This document shows, one piece after another, positions 51,856 to 63,863 of a DNA stretch of 64,000 nucleotides. Source of the DNA: Morella rubra (lineage: Eukaryota > Streptophyta > Magnoliopsida > Fagales > Myricaceae); the NCBI GenBank assembly GCA_003952965.2, contig CM025853.1, positions 1,885,971 through 1,949,970 of the forward strand. Reading direction: 5' to 3'. The notes under the pieces were generated by a model that saw only the letters and a program-made list of their open reading frames with translations, was not told where the DNA came from and did not search any database. A program made the translations under genes and the position numbers. The first letter of the stretch is position 1. Each line of letters begins with the position of its first letter.

Positions 51856-52633
51856 TTGTTTTTTGCATTTTGGTGGTTTTGTGTTTTTGGTTTGGTGCTG
51901 GTGGGAGGGGTGGGGTTTTTGTTTTGGTTTGTTTTTTGTTTTTTTTGGGTTTTTTTTTTGGTTTTGGTGGGGTTTTGTGGGTGTGTTGTTTGGTTTGTGG
52001 GGTGTGTTTTTTTGTTGGGTTGTGTGGTTTTTGGGGTGGGGTGGGTTGTTTCTGTGTTTGTTCTGGGGTGGTGGTTTTTCTTTTGGGATTGGGGTTATGG
52101 TGGTTGTTGTGTTTATGGTTTGTTTTTGGGTGTCGTGTGGGGTTTTTTTTGGTGGTGTTGTGTGTTTGGTGGGTGGGGGGGTGATCGTTGTTTTGGCTTG
52201 GTATGTTTTTTGAGGGTTGTGGGGGGGTGTGGTGTGTTGGTTTGAGTGTTGGGGTTGGGGTTATGGGGTGTTTATTGTGTGGTTGTGTTTTTGGGTGGTT
52301 CTTATGGTTTTTGTGTCTGTTTTTTTTTTTCTGTTTGGGTTTGTTGTTGTTGTGGTGTTGTATTGGTGTTTTGGTTTGTGGGTTGTGTTTTTTTTGTTTT
52401 TTTTGTGTGTGTGGTTTTTTTGCCGTCATTGCGTTGTGTTTTTTTGGTGTTTTTGGTCGTGTTTGGTGTGATTAGGTTGAGTTTGTTTTTTTGGTAGTTG
52501 TTTTCTTTGTTGTGATTGATGTTAGTTTGTGTTTTGATTTGGAGATTTGGTGGGGTGTGTGTTTTTTTCCATGTTTTGGGTGTTGTGTGGATTAGTGGTT
52601 TTGAGTTGTGGGGATATTTTTGGGGTGGGGAGT
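51856..52633. other. Extremely G/T-biased low-complexity block
   Basis: For about 780 bp the plus strand is almost only G and T, with very few A or C, and no periodic unit. It starts a few bases after the end of the duplicated promoter copy and ends at 'ggtggggagtactaaag'. Open frames of up to 216 codons on the minus strand (Lys/Thr/Pro/His/Asn-rich) are by-products of the composition. I know no natural plant repeat like it; a sequencing or assembly fault is quite possible. Confidence 0.85.
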
Positions 52634-53341
52634 ACTAAAGAACCCGCCGGCCATCGCGAGTGGAGAGGTATTTAGTATTGTTAATTTTTTTTTTATTCTT
52701 TGCATTTAACTACGTTTGTAATCCTCAAATATACTAAGGAAGTAATTCCTTTATTATTTGTGAAAGCCCTGCACTATTTAAAAAAAAAATACAGGCATAC
52801 GCAAAAGAGTAGTACGAAAAAAAATTGTTCAAACCATCAGCCACGAAAGCCCTAGTCTTGGCTTTTCATTTTATTGTTACAGTCATAGGGTCAAGGGCGT
52901 TGTTTTCACTTTTGGGCGGCGTACTAAGACTACTTTAACGTATTACCTCTTAGCACAATATCAGCTATCACATGAATATTTTTTTTTGCTGTTCATGTGA
53001 ACCACTCCTCATATGCCAATTTCTTGACTTACAGTTGAATTCAAGGAATTTTGATTTAAGAAATTTATTTGTTACATTGAATAAAGAGTAGTTACTATGT
53101 GGATTTTAAACGTTTCGTTGGCTGTTTTGAAAAGGAGAAGAAAGTAGAAATAATTGATAGAAAAAAGATAAAAAAATGGATAATTAAAATATAATTTTTT
53201 TTGAGATTTTAATTTGGGTTCCGAAGTTACATTTATGAAATATTCTTTCGGTAAAATAATATAGAATTTAAATTTATATTAAGAGGAAAAGAAAAGAAAT
53301 AGATGTTTTTTTTTTTCTTTTTTTTTTTTATGGATGGGCAG
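52634..53341. other. Unexplained spacer before the true RabGAP promoter
   Basis: Sequence of normal AT-rich composition, with several homopolymer runs (T and A runs near 52686, 52783, 53305 and 53325). No gene, no motif of the missing carboxypeptidase exons, and no recognised repeat. Just before 53342 a short 'atggatgggca' resembles 'atggaatgggcca' in front of the first copy, so homology may begin slightly earlier. Confidence 0.5.
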
Positions 53342-54535
53342 ATTGCAAAGAGTGATTTTTTTTCTTTTTTTCTTTTCTAAAGAGTGATTAGAATCGGTAT
53401 AACTAAACCGGCCTCTGCTCTCGCTGTAGGGTCGTTGGATCGTTGCCTTGACAAACCACTCGAACGACAGCTTCTAAATAATTTCGTTTAGACAAAACCT
53501 AGGCCAATTCCTCGAGTAGTTTCTTCAGCCAAACAGAAGAGCAAAGTGAAAAGAAAAAAAAGCCATTTCCGTCACTGTCATCGGACTGATCAGCACAATT
53601 GTTAAGCCGAGACACGCGTAGAGCTCCGTTTGGTTTTGATTGCCACAAAAAGGAACCCCACCATTCCTTGATCATTGTACCTGAAAACACGCTTAGATTG
53701 GGTGGGAGTTGTAGATACTTCTATATCTGAACAATGATAAATGCACATACACCCAACAATCAACTTTACATACACTAGAAGGAGAATCAGAAGCCAAATC
53801 ACTCCCACTCCCGGACTTCCGGTGCTCCAAAACCCAGGTTGGTTTTCTTATCTCCTGCTTTGCAATTTGATTTTTTTTTTTTCTATCAATCTATTGAGAT
53901 ATTGGTAATTTCGCGGTTGACCCATTTGATACTTGTGCAAAAGATTCATGGGTTACCATTTTCTTGTTTTTTTTTTCCCAGTATCCTCACAATCACTGCC
54001 TTTCTGTCTCTCTCTCCTTGCATTTTGTTGAAGTTGAGATTTACGTGGTTTAGTGATTATATGTATACTCGGATCGAGAGTTTCCCATTTCATTTGTGTT
54101 GTTGAGGCTTTGGACGAATGATTGTAGTTAACTTGCAAATTATTAGACTTGTTGTTTGGTTAACATGTTTAGAATAAACAAGGAATAATATTCTCGAGTG
54201 ATTCTTTAATGTGTAAAATTCCTTGTTTTGTCTTCTAGTAGCATGATCCGTGCATCTTTCGTTTCTGGTTATTGTTAACTACTTCTAGATAGCTGTTCTG
54301 TATTGTGATTACTATGTCCTCGATTTGGTAATTTAGCATGTTATTATGGTGAATGGCTATACAAATTGAATTTCTTTTGTAAAATTCGATCTGTTTTGTT
54401 TCTTAAAGACTGGTTCGTTCGTGTCAGATTTTGCTCAAGGACGTGATCTTAACTTGGTCAATGAGGCATCCTGTTAAGGAAAACCAAGTTATCTCTTTAT
54501 CTTTAGCCGTGCAAAAACTTGTTTGAGATAGTGGA
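53342..54535 (+). promoter_or_regulatory. RabGAP promoter, untranslated exon and leader intron (second tandem copy)
   Basis: The duplicated part ends at 54483. A splice donor at 53838 (CCCAG|GTTGGT) and an acceptor at 54427 (GTGTCAG|ATTTTG) suggest an untranslated first exon and a ~590-bp leader intron. The coding exon then begins at 54428 with its ATG at 54536. Leader introns near the start often raise expression in plants. Confidence 0.65.
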
Positions 54536-57500
54536 ATGGAAAAGAAAAGAATGGATGACTATGAACCAGGTCCAGTTCCTTCACCCAGACCTTTGGATAG
54601 ATTTGGGTTTGTAAAGCCGGAACTTAATATTTCTCCTGATGGTTTAATCAAAGGGAGGTCAGCTTGTGAATATGAGAGGTATGCTTTTCTTTTACTGGAT
54701 CATAGAGAACTTTCTGCTGAATGATTGGTTATGTGTGATCGGCCACTTAATTTGTTCCAAGTTTTCTACACATTAATCTTGTTCATTTACAAGGATATTA
54801 ATTCCTTTTAAGGGAGGAAAGAAGGGTTAGAAAATGGAGGAAAATGATTGGGGCTGGAGGGAGTGATTGGAAGCATTACGTCAGGAGAAAACCCCATGTT
54901 GTTAGAAGGCGTATAAGGAAAGGAATCCCTGATTGTTTAAGAGGTCTTGTTTGGCAGTTGATTTCTGGAAGTCGGGACCTTTTGCTGATGAACCCTGGGG
55001 TTTATGAGGTATGCCTTCTTCCTTGTCCTGATAAATGGCCTTGAGAATTGTTGTCAGGGGAAAAGTATATCATTTGTAAGATGGCCTCTGCCTGATATAT
55101 CTCAATCGATCACATAAGTTTGTGTTTCATTCTTCAAATGACCACGGGAAAAGGATTCTCTCAAATTTTAAGGTTTAGCGTTAGAAGTATTAGAAATTAT
55201 ATCCTGCATAGACATTGAATAGTTTTGAGGCCTCGACTAGACATCCGAAGAGTGCAATGCACCATGAAAAGATGAAGTTTTGGTTAAAAACCACATGCCA
55301 TAGAACTAATGTTTTGTGTTTATATATATTTATGTGAGGGACACCCAATTAATTCATATTTCCTTTCACAGCAGTGCTCTTATCCTGTTCAGCGTCCTAC
55401 AAACTCCACTCTGTTTCCTTCCCAAACAGAATCAATATTCTTGGCTTTTGATGATTATTTAAACATACTGGGTTTATTTTCCATTTGCTTCTCTTCTTAC
55501 TCACATGCACAGACACGAAAAAATATACTTATTAATCTAACGCTGACTGAACTTTGTATTCATGCAGCAACTAGTAATATATGAGACATCAGCTTCAGAA
55601 CTGGACATAATACGAGACATTTCACGTACATTTCCCTCACATGTTTTCTTCCAGCAGAGACATGGACCTGGTCAAAGGTCCCTTTACAATGTTTTGAAGG
55701 CATACTCTGTCTTTGACAGAGACGTGGGATATGTTCAGGTATGATTCTTAAAGCTCCATTAGAATACGAATTACTGTGTCTATGATCCTGAATGATATTG
55801 GTGTGAAATGCAGGGAATGGGTTTTTTAGCTGGTCTGTTGCTTCTTTATATGAGTGAAGAGGATGCTTTCTGGCTATTGGTTGCATTACTTAAAGGAGCT
55901 GTCCATGCACCAATGGAAGGCTTATATCTGGTGAGCTTTTGTCTATCAAGAACTTCCTCTTCTCACTTTTGGAGGTGTACTCTGCCTAGCTTGGCAGCTG
56001 AAAGTAGCTACGTGGTAAGAATGTACCTTAGACAGACTTCTAGGTCAGTCTGAGGGGATTTGAATCAATGTAAGAAGTGTACTTGATTTTTTTTCGCCTT
56101 CATTCGATAGTGATAGAAGAGGCAACTGTTCTGAAAAAATGATGAAATGGTACATGGTTTGGTCAATCAACTAAACATGGTCAAACAGCATTATCATCCC
56201 ATAACATAGTCAGCAGATCAAAGATGTGCTCCGAAAAGTAAAGGGGGTTCAAATTTTATGATTCTCAAAGAATATCAAAAGGAATGATTGCCCGCCATCA
56301 ACTTCCTTTCATCAATCATAAGCAATAGGCATTGTAGGTTGGGTAATGTCACTGCTGCCTTGGGGTAGAGCTTTACAGTTTCTTTAGCTAATGTTCTTGT
56401 CCAGGTTAAGGAAACAGGGCGTCACATTTTCAGTGATAAACAGTGCTGGAGAGTGGCTTAGTATAGGGAAGCTGCTTCAATTAATTTGGAAAGGAAAAAT
56501 ACTAAGTGCCAGATTATATTTCTATTTGTGGTATCTTGTGATCCTTAGATTTTCTACTACTTGACATGCTTGGTGGAGAAAAGTATTGTCTGTAGTAAAA
56601 CTAAGATTTCTTTTCTTAGGCATTCTCATTTGTTCCTCTTCCAATATTTGTCACAGAAGTAGGAGATGGCTACTTTAGATGGAGATGGCAGAAGTGGGTG
56701 AGAGAGAGCAAAAATAAAAAATAAAAATGGGAGAGAGGTGGAGAAAGCTCCACATGTTTCAATCTTATGAAGTATCCTTAACTTGTAATGCTAGAATATT
56801 ATGGATGATGCTAATATCCGTTCAAGATAAGTAGGTTAGCATTTCATGGTAAATATTCTTACACTTAGTGGTTGTTGAATTGTATCTTTTTCCTTATTTA
56901 GTCAAAGCTCCTTCTAGTCTTTTGCTTGGAGTGAATATGTATTTGAGTATCTGAAATCTATTGTTATATGCTTGTTGATAGGTAGGGCTGCCTCTTGTAC
57001 AGCAGTACCTTTTTCAGTTTGATCACTTGGTGAGAGAGCATCTGCCAAAGCTAGGGGAGCATTTTACCCAAGAAATGATAAATCCTAGCATGTATGCAAG
57101 CCAGTGGTTCATAACTGTTTTCTCATACTCTTTTCCCTTTCATTTGGCTCTTCGAATTTGGGATGTCTTTCTGTACGAGGTTAGTGATTGGTATGATTTG
57201 TTTTTCTTATATCTCTTGTTACTTTGTGTGGAACTTGATACCTATCTATCCTTTTTATTTTCCAGGGTGTTAAAATTGTTTTCAAGGTTGGTTTGGCCCT
57301 ATTAAAATATTGTGCTGATGATTTGGTGAGTACCACAGGATCTTGTGTTTGCTCAAGATTTGAAATAATAGTATAATTATTTTTTTTAAGAATTTATAGT
57401 ATAATTCCTGGTTGTAATGGGTTTTTTTTTTTTTAGGTAAAATTACCTTTTGAGAAACTCATACATGCTTTGCGCAATTTTCCCAAGGATGCAATGGATC

Positions 57501-58474
57501 CAGACACGTTATTACCAATGGCCTACTCAATCAAGGTTCTCTCTCTCTCTCTCTCTCTCCCCCACCCCCCCACCTTAATGGTGTTGGTTAATGCTTGGAC
57601 CTGATTTTCTTGTTGCTTTACGTCATGATTGTTGTCTCCACATATGCACTGTGAACTTAATGCCTAAACATTTTGCTGAACCTCTCGCATAATTCATGAG
57701 TTCCGGCAACTTATACCAAAATTAAGGTAATTAATCTTAATCCATCTCAGCCAAAGTGAAATTTTCAAATTTAGCTCAGAAGGATCAAATGTAAGAGTAA
57801 ATCTAGAAACTTGATACAAGCACAGAGAGCAACTTATGACATAAAAAAGGCATTACTTGAATGATTGCATGTAGTAATACTTCACTGTCAACCTAAAACT
57901 TCTGCTGACTTATATGGAAACGTGAGAATATGTGAAAAGTACTTGGTAATTGGATGGACAAGATGCGTAGGATTATAAGATTGCATAGGCAGCTAGTGTT
58001 AGAAATTTATGTTACGTGTTTTGCACAAAGGAAAGGGATAGTTGTTCTTGTTATTACAATTGAAGAAGCTCAAGAGGATGCCTTTATGATGAGTTCCACA
58101 CTATTCACGGCACAAGGATTGAAGTGCCATGTTGGGCACTCTTTAGTTTCGCATGCATTTTACTCCATCTGACTTGTTTGAAACAATAAAAGGACACTTT
58201 GGATTCTTTGAGATAGAAGCTATATTTCCCCTATCCTAAGATCTGAGGTCTGGGTTAATCAAACATGCCTAGTTACACGTTTACATAGTAAAGTTGCCAT
58301 GAATGCTCTTTGGATTTGCTTTTCTTATTCTCTCTCCGGTTATTCATGTAGCTATATGCCTTGTATAATTGTCAGGTGTCTAAGCGTTTGGAGGAGATGA
58401 AGCAAGAGTATGAGAACAAGAATGGAAAGACAGCTGAATCAGCAGAATGTAACGAAAAGCAGAAACAGGCATAG
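54536..58474 (+). CDS. RabGAP/TBC domain protein, PAM1 (plant adhesion molecule 1) type
   Basis: Eight exons: 54536-54678, 54813-55008, 55568-55738, 55814-55930, 56982-57179, 57266-57325, 57437-57535 and 58376-58474. They encode 360 aa. An N-terminal MEKKRMDDYEPGPVPSPRP and VRKWRKMIG lead into a full TBC domain (about residues 80-300): RKGIPDCLRGLVWQLISG, then the arginine finger IIRDISRTFP (Arg about 133) and the glutamine finger VGYVQGMGF (Gln about 170). SQWFITVFSYSFPF and RIWDVFLYEG follow. The short C-terminal tail is Glu/Lys-rich and probably helical. The close match is Arabidopsis PAM1 (At5g15930). TBC proteins speed GTP hydrolysis on Rab GTPases and so switch off steps of vesicle traffic. 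Both catalytic fingers are present, so it should be active. Intron 4 is over 1 kb. Confidence 0.95.
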
Positions 58475-59869
58475 CAAATGGTTCTTCTCAGCCAGAAGAA
58501 GCTAAAGCAGGAGTTGCTAATCCATACAAACCGATTCTTTTATTCTTTGTCTCGGTGATATGTTGTATGAAGAAACATTGACTGATGTCATCATGCGATT
58601 GGTTCATATCTGCTTGCTTAAGTTGTCACTTGATACAAAAGTTCATCGAATTCACCAGTTTACATGTGAAGCCTTTTTACCAGCATAAGTGAAATTTGCT
58701 ATGTGCTGTTATATATATATATATATATATATATCACATCTTATACTGTGTATTCTCGCTGGAAATAGTGCGTTGGTAGGGCTGGTGATATCAACAATGA
58801 TCCAGTTATCCCATCCCATCCCATCGCTGCTCTGCTCTGCTGCTCAATAGACCTTGCTGAGGGAACTTTAATTTGTTAATCACACTTTTTCTTTCTCCTT
58901 TGAAAGTATCAATCAATTTCTCTTTGGCTTAAGATTAACTTGAGGATTTGATTTCTTTTGTTTAATCGATACTTGCCTGCTTTTCTTTCCCATTTAGCTG
59001 ACGGCAAGGTCAACTGAAATCTACTTGGATCATAAGCTGACCCGCCCCTGAAAGTCATTTCAAATTGATATCAACTTTCGTGAGAAACAATCTATTAGTT
59101 GAGTCAACGTAGGTTGAACCTTATTATTTACGTAATCCTAGGTTGAACCTTATTATTTCTTATCGTCCACCCTTACGTATTTCGTTTAGACTTCCACTTT
59201 TGCTTTTGTCAAACTGATCCGACCAAGAAATGGAAAACAGGAGAAAGGTAAAACCGACCTGGCTTAGAAAAAGAAAACAGAAAACCGAACCGGCTCAGAA
59301 AAGGTGCGAAAAGAAGAAAGTGAACCGTTAAAATTCGCGCCACGAACGTAACGTACGGTACGTTTAGGAAAAAAGGAAATATCGTCCTTCTGAAATTATC
59401 GGCGGCTGGAAATTTTTGGGAAAAGTTCCGAAGCCAAGGAGAACAAGTAACTGAGAGAGGATTCTCGTTTTCATTTTGAAGCGTTGAAGGTTAGGGTTTT
59501 CTTCTTACTTCGCTGATTCTATAGTAGGTGAGTTCGTGATTTTCCCTGTTGATATCTCTATTTATACTTACTTTACTTGAAACCTTGCTTTCTGATAGTC
59601 CTGTTTTGTATTTCCCTTTTTTTGGGGAAAATTTTCTTTATTCTGAATCTTGTTAGTTGTGCCTCTTAAATTCTTATGCTTCGTAAATTGTTGTGAATTT
59701 CGGGAAAAACATTTCTTCCGCTAGAAATTTGGTAAAGCCATAGATTGCTTTGTCTGGGGGGCTGAATGTATTATGTTTGAAAAAGTCATCATTTTTATTT
59801 GATGTGGAAACAAACAGTGTTTAATGAGGAGAATTAATTGTTTAAAAGTCACAACCCAAATTACAGGAA
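58475..59869. other. RabGAP 3' region and YIF1 promoter with untranslated first exon
   Basis: Contains the RabGAP 3' untranslated region, a (TA)n tract at 58710-58734 and a small direct repeat ('taggttgaaccttattattt' at about 59109 and 59142). The YIF1 leader exon probably ends at 59527 (GTAG|GTGAGT), with the next acceptor at 59866 (ATTACAG|GAAATG). About 58969-59069 resembles 62805-62909 beyond the YIF1 gene. Confidence 0.55.
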
Positions 59870-62092
59870 ATGTACAACAACGTGCGGAAGCAGGCTGGGA
59901 TGCCAAGACCGCCGACAAATTCCCAGCCCAATTCATTTGGGAATGCATTATACGGTACAGGTTCAGGCCTCGTCGGAAGTGGATTGGGTGCATACGGAGA
60001 AAAACTATTAGGATCGAGCTCTGAATATGTGCACAGCAACGTAAGTAGCATATAAAGCTATGATTTATAAGCGACTGTTCCTATTTGGTCTTTAAACAAA
60101 TCCGTTCTGTGATGACCTGAGTGTTGTATTATTGGTATTAAAAAGGTTGTGCTCCAAGTTTACTAGTTTGTACGCCCATATGAGGGATCAGAAGGTGTTT
60201 AAGTAACCATTCAAGTTGTTGATTGGTCATCTAGCTTCCAAAGGGAAAATTAGAGTCTGCAAAGGCATACAGAAAGCATTATGGCTTGAAGCCCCTACCC
60301 TGTGATTCTAGTTATCTTGGAGAGCTGCAGAATTGGCAAAACTTGGCTGTCTTTCAAACCTGTTCGTTTGATGGTGGCATGAGGGTCGATGTCAATTGAA
60401 GTGGCCTATGTTTTATCTAGCATTATAGTGCAGGAAGTAGGGGACGTGACCATAAGTTTGAAAGAAGACAGAAATTTTTCTTTTGATGCTCACCCTGTCA
60501 TGGAATGTATGGAAGTTTACAAATCAGTTGGTCTAATGAAACAAACATTTTTTTTATCTGATTACCCTTAAACGAGCAGAAAAAGGCTGGATTCAAATTA
60601 AGAGCAATATGGGAAGTTAAATGGACATATGGTTTTAAGTTTGGAAAATTTATACTTTGGGACTGCATGAAAAAGGAAGCATGGGTTGAACTGGAGTATA
60701 TTCGTTCCCAAGTAGAATCGATAACTGCTTTCCTCTTTAAACAATTGTTATGCAACAAATACACATCAAGAGTGGTGTCTAAGATCCATAGCAGATACAA
60801 TGAATAATCAGTTACGCTGTAATCTCAACTAAGCTGGAATGGATAGTGGATTTCTTTTTTTCAATTCATCAAAGTTTGCATATTCTATCATAAGCGAATG
60901 CACTTTCTTGGTGTCATTCTTGATAGCTGTTAGTTCTTTGAATTGTTGTTCTTGTGTTCAAACCTAACAGGTAAGTAGGTATTTCTCGGATCCACAACAC
61001 TATTTCCAAGTGAATGACCACTATGTGAGGAACAAATTAAAGGTTGTTCTGTTTCCTTTCCTGCACAAGGTAAGCACTCTTCACTCTGTTTCTTCTAGTG
61101 ACACATTTTTTCTTCCCCTATAGTTAAATCTTTCTGTTGCTTATTTGCTTTCTTCAGGGCCACTGGACACGGACATCAGAGCCAGTGGAGGGCAGACTCT
61201 CTTACAAACCCCCAATTTATGATATAAATGCACCAGACCTCTACATTCCATTTATGGCATTTGGTACCTACGTGGTTCTTGCTGGCTTCTCATTGGGTCT
61301 TCAGGGAAAGTAAGTGACTGCTAAGGTTTGGTTAATTCACATCTTGTATACCAAAAAAAAGCAAAATTTATATATGCACTATTCATGCTGCGTTATCTCT
61401 CTTTCTATACTATAGGATTTGAAGTTTTCTTATTTGCAATCCTAATTCACCAAATAGCAATCCTAATTCACCACACACACACAAGCAACTGATTGTCTCC
61501 AAAGTGCTAATATTGACTGTAAATAATGAATATTAGGCAATCTATTTGATAGAAGATTGGAGAACTTTGGTGATTTAGATTCAATTTGGGTGATATCCCC
61601 GTGTTACAATGTTAAAACACAAAATTATTCATTTTTTCTAATATCTAAGCCCTTTGTCTCTTTTCTCTCTCTGTTATAGGGCTGAACTTTTTCTGAAAAA
61701 TGTCTTCATTTATTGTCAGGTTTAGCCCAGAGGCTCTGAACTGGTTGTTCATTAAGGGATTGCTTGGGTGGTTTCTGCAAGTCACACTTCTGAAAGTGAC
61801 CTTGCTTTCGTTGGGTAGTGGGGAGGCACCGTTACTGGACGTTGTCGCTTATGCGGGTTATGCTTTCACAGGGATGTGCTTGGCTGTCCTTGGGAGTGTA
61901 ATATGGGGATATTCGTACTATTTTTTGATGCCTCTGACCTGCTTATGTATGGGTATCTTCTTGGTGCGGACGATGAAGAGAGTCCTCTTTGCGGAGGTGA
62001 GAAGTTGCGATTCGAGCAAGCTCCACTATCTGTTGCTCTGTATTGCTCTGGCTCAGTTCCCATTCTTCCTGTGGCTTGGCAACATTTGTTAA
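59870..62092 (+). CDS. YIF1-family integral membrane protein (HRF1 family), ER-Golgi transport
   Basis: Four coding exons, 59870-60040, 60971-61069, 61158-61309 and 61720-62092, give 264 aa. The cytosolic N-terminus is rich in Pro, Asn and Gly ([19 protein letters not shown]). It is followed by the YIF1 core: [36 protein letters not shown] (split by an exon border after HK), then [20 protein letters not shown]. Five hydrophobic segments follow: about [71 protein letters not shown] and [17 protein letters not shown], ending at GNIC. YIF1 pairs with YIP1-type proteins in COPII-related vesicle traffic. Its start is the ATG three bases after a splice acceptor, so the leader exon is untranslated. 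Confidence 0.93.
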
Positions 62093-63311
62093 CTCCTTAA
62101 CTGGCTCCAATAATTTGCTTCCTCTTATGATATCTTTAGTCAAATGTTGTGTACATAGCCTCTTTAAAAGTTAATGGGCAATTTTCATGATCTTATGTTC
62201 ACCGATTGCATGTTGTTCCCAGAAAGATTCGACAATTATAAAACTCTAGCCGGTGTTCTGTATTTGCAGTGGGAAGCCAGTCATGTATGTATACCCAACA
62301 TGACAGCCCAATAAGCTGCAATCCGCTCACGCGCCGGTGACATAAATGATAAATAGCCCCACACATCTTACACGGTTTACACCGAAACTCCCAGACCCAG
62401 CCTCTTGACTTGGTGGGTCAGGTGAAGATCAAAATCCCTGGCTTAGATAAAAAGGTGAAGATCAAAATCTCCCTACTCAGCAAATCCAAAGCTTTGGCCA
62501 TAGGGTGGGTCAGTCCAAATCTCTGGCTTAGATGAAAAGGTGGGGATCAAAATCTCTCTGAGCACTTCCAAAGCGATTCCAGGCCACTTTGCATTAAAAA
62601 TCTAAAGGGGATCCGAAGAACTTGCTAGACTTCGAAAGCTTATTCAGCCTTGTTTGCCAAGAAAGAATCGAATTATAGATGCTGCGAAGTTGGCTCCCGC
62701 ACAATTAGGAACGCAGAAAGTTCCAATCAAAGAAAAGGGAATCAGATGCTAGCTACACGTAATTATTCAGAAGAACTTGATCACGTTACAGATTTCGTGT
62801 AGTCGATGCTCGCTCTTCTTTTCCCATTTAGCAGAAAAGATAAGATAGGTCAGCTGAAATCAACTTTCGATTATGCCAACCAGCTCATGAAAGTCGTTTC
62901 AATGGATATGGCATCATTATCGTCGTCAGTCGTCAACTTTTGGACGAAACAATACGTGGGTTGGGCCAACACGAAAACACCACCACAAGATATGACGGCA
63001 ATTAAACATGCAACCGTTTCTTTCTTTCTATCTGTCAAATAAACCAAACCCATAAAAGAACAAGTAAAGCATAAGAGAAAAAGTAAGAACACCACCAAAG
63101 TAGCTTTGTTAGGTAGGGGTTCGTTCATATTCCCCACTGTGGCCGGCGCGATCAAAAAGAAAAAGAAAAAGAAATCAAACCAGCACAGCCAGAAAAAGCA
63201 ATTCTCGGAAGAAAGGAAAACGGGGAAAGCAAATTCCTATCTGGTGAATAAAACGAGATGCCCGAGACCAAAAGAATCCGCATTCCGCACGATCTTTTGT
63301 AAATTTGTTTT
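62093..63311. other. YIF1 3' region and intergenic sequence
   Basis: After the probable 3' untranslated region there is the tandem repeat described separately. No supported gene follows. A minus-strand open frame (about 63128-62871) encodes two hydrophobic stretches, but it has no recognised homologue and no promoter context. Confidence 0.45.
62414..62583. repeat. Imperfect tandem repeat, two ~80-bp units
   Basis: Units at about 62414-62499 and 62505-62583 share 'gggtca', 'ctggcttagatRaaaaggtg', 'gatcaaaatctc' and 'tccaaagc'. Confidence 0.8.
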
Positions 63312-63600
63312 GGCTTAATTTCACCGGGAACCCCTGTGGTATTCAAAGGTTTCAAATAGGCCCCGAGATAACGATTTCAACAATTAGGCCTTTGAAGTTG
63401 AGTTTTAAGAAAAAACAAACTCCTTCGTCAATTTGCCCTCGAGTCTATTAACGCCCATCACTGATGTGGCTTTAAAATACACGTGATAACGAATCATTAA
63501 GCGACACCTGTCCACTTAACAAGAGTCCACCACGTCATCGCCATGTGTCTGCCACGTTAGTTTATTTTCAAACAAAACAAAAAACCACTTAGTCAAGCGA
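63312..63600. mobile_element. Possible left end of a Mutator-like element that continues beyond the window
   Basis: The stretch 'ggcttaatttcaccgggaac' to 'caattaggcctttgaagtt' has the phrase-like style of long MULE terminal arms ('cccctgtggtattcaaaggt', 'ataggccccgagataacg'). It resembles in style, not in sequence, the arm at 9865. The opposite end, if it exists, lies outside the window, so this rests on resemblance. Confidence 0.35.
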
Positions 63601-63610
63601 CGTCGTTGCC

Positions 63611-63769
63611 TCAGGGGCCTTCTCCTCCATTGCTAAAGCTCTTGGAGGTGGGAACGTCTCTGGATGCACAGATTGCTACGGCCAGATCGTGAATGAGCTC
63701 GGGGTTCAGATTATGGTAGTGAGCTTGGTAAATGAGCTCGTAGTATTTGTCACCTTCTGAGCAAAGAAA
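63611..63769 (-). pseudogene. Coding-like fragment, unidentified
   Basis: On the minus strand, an open frame of about 53 codons reads SEGDKYYELIYQAHYHNLN, then PELIHDLAVAICASRDVPTS and ends in a TGA. It has natural codon and residue use. It could be a last exon of a gene beginning beyond the right edge (there is a CTTTGCTCAG acceptor-like sequence just upstream), or a gene piece captured by the transposon-like sequence next to it. I do not recognise the family. Confidence 0.3.
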
Positions 63770-63780
63770 CTAACACAAGA

Positions 63781-63863
63781 GACTCCTCTCTCTCTCTCTC
63801 TCTCTCTCTCTCAAAAGTGATTTTCTCCAGCGTCTTCTTGGGTTAAGTTTCTCCCCGATTCAG
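63781..63863 (+). promoter_or_regulatory. Likely untranslated first exon of a gene starting beyond the right edge
   Basis: A (CT)n run (about 63783-63813), then 'ttttctccagcgtcttcttgg' and a donor GATTCAG|GTAAAC at 63863/63864, have the look of a plant 5' leader exon followed by an intron. No coding sequence is reached before the window ends. Confidence 0.35.

Noticed and set aside
51779..52475. Open frames of 80-216 codons on both strands
   Set aside because: They lie in the G/T-only block and their amino acid make-up (Lys/Thr/Pro/His on one strand, Phe/Gly/Val/Trp/Cys on the other) simply reflects the base composition.
52634..53341. Missing terminal exons of the carboxypeptidase gene
   Set aside because: Searched by eye for SGDTDA-, GGW- and GAGHEVP-like coding on both strands; none found.
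62871..63155. Minus-strand frame with two hydrophobic stretches
   Set aside because: The open frame begins at a non-ATG codon (first ATG at about 63128), it has no recognised homologue and no splice or promoter context.
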